A stretch of 64,000 bases of DNA from JARRNE01 sp963824085 (lineage in GTDB: Bacteria; Pseudomonadota; Gammaproteobacteria; Chromatiales; Chromatiaceae), in NCBI GenBank assembly GCA_963824085.1, contig CAWGNT010000023.1, forward strand, positions 248,001 through 312,000, given 5' to 3'. The notes below the pieces were generated by a model, which had not been told where the DNA came from, ran no database searches, and saw only the letters and a program-made list of their open reading frames with translations. Positions 60,832 to 64,000 of the stretch are shown piece by piece; positions within the stretch are counted from its first letter, which is position 1, and each line of letters starts with the position of its first letter. The translations under genes were made by a program, and so were the position numbers.

Positions 60832-61052
60832 CATGTACCATTTGCAGACACGGCGAGACCCGGCCCGGAGACACGATCGTCGCGCTACAGCGCGGGGGCA
60901 CGGCTGTCGTTATCAAAGGGGTTCCCGCGGACGTTTGTGACAACTGCGGCGAGTATTACCTGACTGCGGATATGAGCGCCCGGGTTCTGGCACTCGCCGA
61001 AGAGGCTGTCCGGCACGGGGCTGAGGTCGAAGTTCTGCGCTTCGCGGCTTAG
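60828..61052 (+). CDS. YgiT-type zinc finger protein, candidate antitoxin
   Basis: A 74-residue protein with an MqsA-like N-terminal zinc finger: MTCTICRHGETRPGD and VPADVCDNCGEYYLTAD provide two CxxC pairs. The C-terminal helix (ARVLALAEEAVRHGAEVEV) is short, and no helix-turn-helix domain is present, as in other YgiT-type antitoxin-like proteins. Paired with the DUF4258 gene by a four-base overlap. Antitoxin action is inferred from this pairing. Confidence 0.85.
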   Translation: MTCTICRHGETRPGDTIVALQRGGTAVVIKGVPADVCDNCGEYYLTADMSARVLALAEEAVRHGAEVEVLRFAA

Positions 61053-61358
61053 AAAATCGCGGCGGACGGGCAAGCAGGCAGTAGGTGGCGACGACCCAAT
61101 CACTTACGGAAGACGGCCCCCGCGGCCCGGTCGAGCGCGGACATACCCTGCGATCCTGTGAGATCGGGCTCAGCCCTCGCTGAAACCGCGTGGCGGTAGC
61201 GCCGGGTGAATGCAATGGATCCGAACGCCCGGTCGGGGCTGTGGGCATACGAAATCGTCAGGCTCCTCAGCGATCTGACCAACCTCCTCCAGTCGCACTG
61301 CCGCGCTATTCCCCAGCCAAGCGCGTGAGGCGCCAATTCCGACCGAGATCCCGTCCCT
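61053..61358. other. Gap before the M61 peptidase gene
   Basis: 306 bases with a short frame (MDPNARSGLWAYEIVRLL near 61213) that I cannot support as a gene. No repeat is seen. Confidence 0.35.
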
Positions 61359-63233
61359 ATGAGCACTGACTTCGACCTGACCTACCGTGTCCGTGTCGCC
61401 TCGCCGCAGGCCCACCTGTTCGGCGTCGAGCTGGAGATCCCGAGGCCCCACGCATCGAGCCTGACGCTGGACATGCCGGCATGGATTCCGGGCAGCTACA
61501 TGATCCGGGACTTCGCCAAGAATATCGTCAGCATCGAGGCGAGCGACGCCTCGGGTCGGCTCGAGCTGGAGAAGCTCGACAAGCAGAGCTGGCGTCTCCA
61601 TCCCCGCGGCGGACCGATCAGCATCCGGTATCAGGTCTATGCCTGGGAGCTCTCCGTGCGAAACGCGCACCTGGACACGACCCACGCGTACTTCAACGGG
61701 CCGAGTCTGTTCCTGCGAGTGCATGACGTGGACCGCGTACCCTGCCGGGTGATCCTCGACGCACCTTCAGAGGCGGGCTGCGCGGACTGGCGGGTGGCGA
61801 CCAGCCTCGCCCCGCTCGAAGCCGAACCGTACGGTTTCGGGAGCTACCTTGCCGACGACTATGAGGACCTGATCGACCACCCGGTGGAGATGGGCACCTT
61901 CACCCTTATCCCCTTTGTTGTTCGCGTCGCTCCTCGCGCGACCGAGACAACGTCTGGCCCGGACCCGGAGGGAGTGCTCGCCGTCCCCCACGCGATGGCC
62001 ATCACCGGCCGTCACCGGACCGATGAGGCGCGCCTGCAGCAAGACCTGCCTCGCATCTGCGCGCAGCACGCCGCGCTCTTCGGCGAGCTCCCGGTGGACC
62101 GCTACCTGTTCCTCACTACCGCCATCGGCGAAGGGTATGGGGGCCTGGAGCACCGATACTCCTCGAGTCTCCTCTGCAGCCGCGATGATCTGCCGGCCGC
62201 GGGCGAGGAGAAGCCAAGCGAGGGTTATCGCCGTTTCCTCGGCCTGTGCAGCCATGAGTACTTCCACCTCTGGAACGTCAAACGCATCCGCCCGAGTGCC
62301 TTTGTTGAGCAAGGTCTGAGCAAGGAGATCCACACGCGGCTGCTGTGGGCCTTCGAGGGGATAACCTCCTACTACGACGAGCTTGCCCTCGTTCGCAGCG
62401 GCTGCATCGACGAGCGGGGTTACCTCGAGCTCCTCGCACAGACCATCACCAGAGTCCAGCGCACGCCGGGCCGACTGGTGCAGACGGTCGCTGAATCCAG
62501 CTTCGACGCCTGGACCAAGCTCTACAAGCAGGACGACAACGCCCTCAACGCCATCGTGAGCTACTATGCGAAAGGTACTCTCGTGGCGCTCGCCCTCGAC
62601 CTCACCATCCGCGACCGGACGGACGGCGCGAAGTCCCTTGACGATGTGATGCGCGCCCTCTGGGTCCGTTACGGCAAAACCGGCGTTGGGGTCCCCGAGC
62701 GGGGGGTAGAAGCACTGGCTGCCGAGGTGACCAGCCTCGATTTGGACGCCTTCTTCGCGCAGGCTCTCGACTCCACCGAAGACCTCGACCTGACGACGCT
62801 TCTCGAGCTGGTCGGCGTCGAGCTGCACTTCCGGCCGGCCCTCGGTGGAAAGGATCTCGGGGGAGTGGTCGACGAGCTCAAGCAGGAGGCGGGAAAACCC
62901 GCACTCGGAATACGCCTTCAACCCGCGACAGGCGAGCCCGTCATCGGAAACGTCCTCACCGGCGGCGCGGCGCAAGACGCGGGTCTGTCCCCTGGCGATA
63001 CCCTCGTTGCACTGGATGGGATTCGGATCGATCGGGACAATTTGGATGCCTTGGTTGCGAAGGTTCAGCAAGGAGGAGAGGCTACGATCCACGCCTTCCG
63101 TCGTGACGAGCTGATGCAGTTCCGCGTCCGGCCGCAGCCTGCACCTCCCGACACCTGCGAGCTGCGCATCCTGCCCGGCGCGCCGGCTGAGGTCGCGCAG
63201 CGGCGGGCCGCCTGGCTCGGACTCTCTGGGTAA
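61359..63233 (+). CDS. M61 family metallopeptidase with PDZ domain
   Basis: A 624-residue protein. The N-terminal beta-domain begins DFDLTYRVRVASPQAHLFGV and contains WIPGSYMIRDFAKNI, typical for M61. The zinc motif is CSHEYFHLWNVKRI (HEYFH near residues 298-302), with the downstream ligand Glu in LLWAFEGITSYYDEL. A C-terminal PDZ domain has GLSPGDTLVALDGIRIDRDN. No signal peptide is evident, so it may act in the cytoplasm. M61 enzymes are glycyl aminopeptidases; the natural substrate is unknown. The next gene starts 9 bases on. Confidence 0.92.
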   Translation: MSTDFDLTYRVRVASPQAHLFGVELEIPRPHASSLTLDMPAWIPGSYMIRDFAKNIVSIEASDASGRLELEKLDKQSWRLHPRGGPISIRYQVYAWELSVRNAHLDTTHAYFNGPSLFLRVHDVDRVPCRVILDAPSEAGCADWRVATSLAPLEAEPYGFGSYLADDYEDLIDHPVEMGTFTLIPFVVRVAPRATETTSGPDPEGVLAVPHAMAITGRHRTDEARLQQDLPRICAQHAALFGELPVDRYLFLTTAIGEGYGGLEHRYSSSLLCSRDDLPAAGEEKPSEGYRRFLGLCSHEYFHLWNVKRIRPSAFVEQGLSKEIHTRLLWAFEGITSYYDELALVRSGCIDERGYLELLAQTITRVQRTPGRLVQTVAESSFDAWTKLYKQDDNALNAIVSYYAKGTLVALALDLTIRDRTDGAKSLDDVMRALWVRYGKTGVGVPERGVEALAAEVTSLDLDAFFAQALDSTEDLDLTTLLELVGVELHFRPALGGKDLGGVVDELKQEAGKPALGIRLQPATGEPVIGNVLTGGAAQDAGLSPGDTLVALDGIRIDRDNLDALVAKVQQGGEATIHAFRRDELMQFRVRPQPAPPDTCELRILPGAPAEVAQRRAAWLGLSG

Positions 63234-63242
63234 GGGCGGCGC

Positions 63243-64000
63243 GTGGCGGCCCACCTCGACATTGTCCGGCTTCTGGCCGACGGCGAGCTGCACTCGGGCG
63301 AGACGCTGGCAGCGCGTTTGGGTATCACGCGCGCCGGTGTCTGGAAGGCGGTGCACAAGGCCGGGGAGGCGCTTGGAATTGGCGTCGAATCCGTTCGCGG
63401 TCGCGGCTATCGCCTGGCAGCGCCTCTGGAGCTGCTAGATCGCGACCAGATCCTCTCCTCAATCTCCCCGGACGGCCGTGCACGCATCACCCGCCTGGAG
63501 ATTCAGGACGATATCGATTCCACGAACAGCTACCTGATGCGCGAGGCCCAGGCAGGTGCTCCGTCCGGTGCCCTCTGTCTCGCCGAGCGGCAAACGGCTG
63601 GCCGGGGCCGTCGCGGCCGCAACTGGGTATCGCCATTCGGGGCCAACGTCTATCTGTCCCTCTTGTGGCGCTACGCGTTCGGACCGTCCGAGCTCCCCGG
63701 CCTCAGTCTAGCGGCCGGCATCGCGGTCGCGGCGGCCCTAAGGGCGGAGGGCGTGGAGAATGTCGCCCTAAAATGGCCCAACGATGTGCTTTGGAAGCGC
63801 CTTAAGCTTGCCGGCCTGCTCCTGGAGGCGGTGGGCGAGTCCGGCGGCCCGAGTCTCGTCGTCATCGGTGTCGGTATCAATACTCGCCTCAATCCGGTTC
63901 AAGCAGCCGAGATCGACCAGCCGTGGGTAGACCTGAGCACCGTCCTCGGCGAGCACGGCTTCAGTCGTAATCGCGTTGCCGCACGGGCTGCCGATAGCTT
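63243..64000 (+). CDS. birA: Biotin operon repressor / biotin-[acetyl-CoA-carboxylase] ligase BirA (cut by window edge)
   Basis: About 253 codons are present from a GTG at 63243. The N-terminal winged helix is GETLAARLGITRAGVWKAVH, giving DNA binding to the biotin operator. The ligase domain begins DDIDSTNSYLMREAQAGAPS; the biotinyl-AMP loop is visible as TAGRGRRGRNWVSPFGANVY and the lysine site as ALKWPNDVLWKRLKLAGLLL, followed by VVIGVGINTRLNPV. It both activates biotin and represses biotin synthesis. The C-terminal domain lies off the right edge. Confidence 0.95.
   Translation, partial: MAAHLDIVRLLADGELHSGETLAARLGITRAGVWKAVHKAGEALGIGVESVRGRGYRLAAPLELLDRDQILSSISPDGRARITRLEIQDDIDSTNSYLMREAQAGAPSGALCLAERQTAGRGRRGRNWVSPFGANVYLSLLWRYAFGPSELPGLSLAAGIAVAAALRAEGVENVALKWPNDVLWKRLKLAGLLLEAVGESGGPSLVVIGVGINTRLNPVQAAEIDQPWVDLSTVLGEHGFSRNRVAARAADS

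Noticed and set aside
61767..63356. A 529-codon minus-strand frame opposite the M61 peptidase
   Set aside because: The plus-strand protein has the HEYFH motif and PDZ domain. The antisense reading has no domain pattern.

Overview
The window is GC-rich, densely coding chromosomal DNA from a gammaproteobacterium. The main evidence is the left-end block mnmG-rsmG-parA-parB-atpI-atpB-atpE-atpF-atpH-atpA, all on the minus strand, which is the classical gammaproteobacterial order near the replication origin. YggX, MutY, TgpA, a YgiQ radical SAM protein, an Aas-type fusion and an orphan MlaC fit the same assignment. A purple-sulfur or chemolithotroph-like lineage (Chromatiales-like) is only my impression, from the dispersed palindromic repeats and a DsrE-family protein. 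I could not place the organism further.

Layout. 1-7.5 kb: ATP synthase operon (atpA runs off the left edge) with a good sigma-70 promoter, chromosome partitioning genes and two rRNA/tRNA modification genes. 7.8-11.8 kb: MoxR ATPase, DUF58 protein and TgpA-like transglutaminase, a standard three-gene set. 11.9-18.4 kb: penicillin-acylase-family hydrolase, YgiQ-type radical SAM enzyme, BPSS1780-like membrane protein and L,D-transpeptidase lipoprotein. 18.5-27.8 kb: a sparsely coding stretch full of diverged palindromic repeats. It carries small proteins: two RRM-type RNA-binding proteins, a bacteriohemerythrin, a Yip1-domain protein, an isoprenylcysteine-type methyltransferase, two paralogous small proteins of unknown function and a periplasmic DsrE-like protein. 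27.8-31.2 kb: a 1148-residue LplT/PlsC/Aas three-domain lysophospholipid-recycling protein. 31.3-37.6 kb: a compact minus-strand cluster of lysine 2,3-aminomutase, two different ATP-grasp ligases, a GNAT-histone-deacetylase fusion and a GNAT enzyme, with a DUF302 protein at the end. It looks like a biosynthetic pathway for an undescribed beta-lysine-containing metabolite. 38-42 kb: MlaC, a PA0069-type radical SAM protein, a DJ-1/PfpI protein, a gamma-glutamylcyclotransferase-like protein and OsmC.

42.0-48.9 kb is decaying DNA: a frameshifted cupin, a HAD stub, a gutted hybrid histidine kinase and a diguanylate cyclase split by one in-frame amber codon, with an intact hybrid histidine kinase among them. 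49.1-51.6 kb holds a TRPM-type SLOG (LSDAT) protein next to a TrkA-N/RyR protein, a pair predicted to sense or process nucleotides in stress or conflict. 51.9-53 kb: a diguanylate cyclase whose N-terminal half looks ferritin/rubrerythrin-like. 53.4-55.1 kb: an outer-membrane efflux protein and a membrane fusion protein without a pump. 55.2-61 kb: DUF2007 protein, AsmA, SRPBCC protein, MutY, YggX, tRNA-Phe(GAA), a methyltransferase C-terminal relic and a DUF4258/YgiT-zinc-finger toxin-antitoxin-like pair. 61.4-64 kb: M61 PDZ peptidase and the start of birA.

The strongest candidates for new biology are the kamA/ATP-grasp/deacetylase cluster, the SLOG-RyR pair, the ferritin-like-GGDEF protein, and a palindromic repeat family of about 170 bp whose outer arms differ between copies yet stay complementary. 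I saw no rRNA, CRISPR array, complete insertion sequence or prophage.
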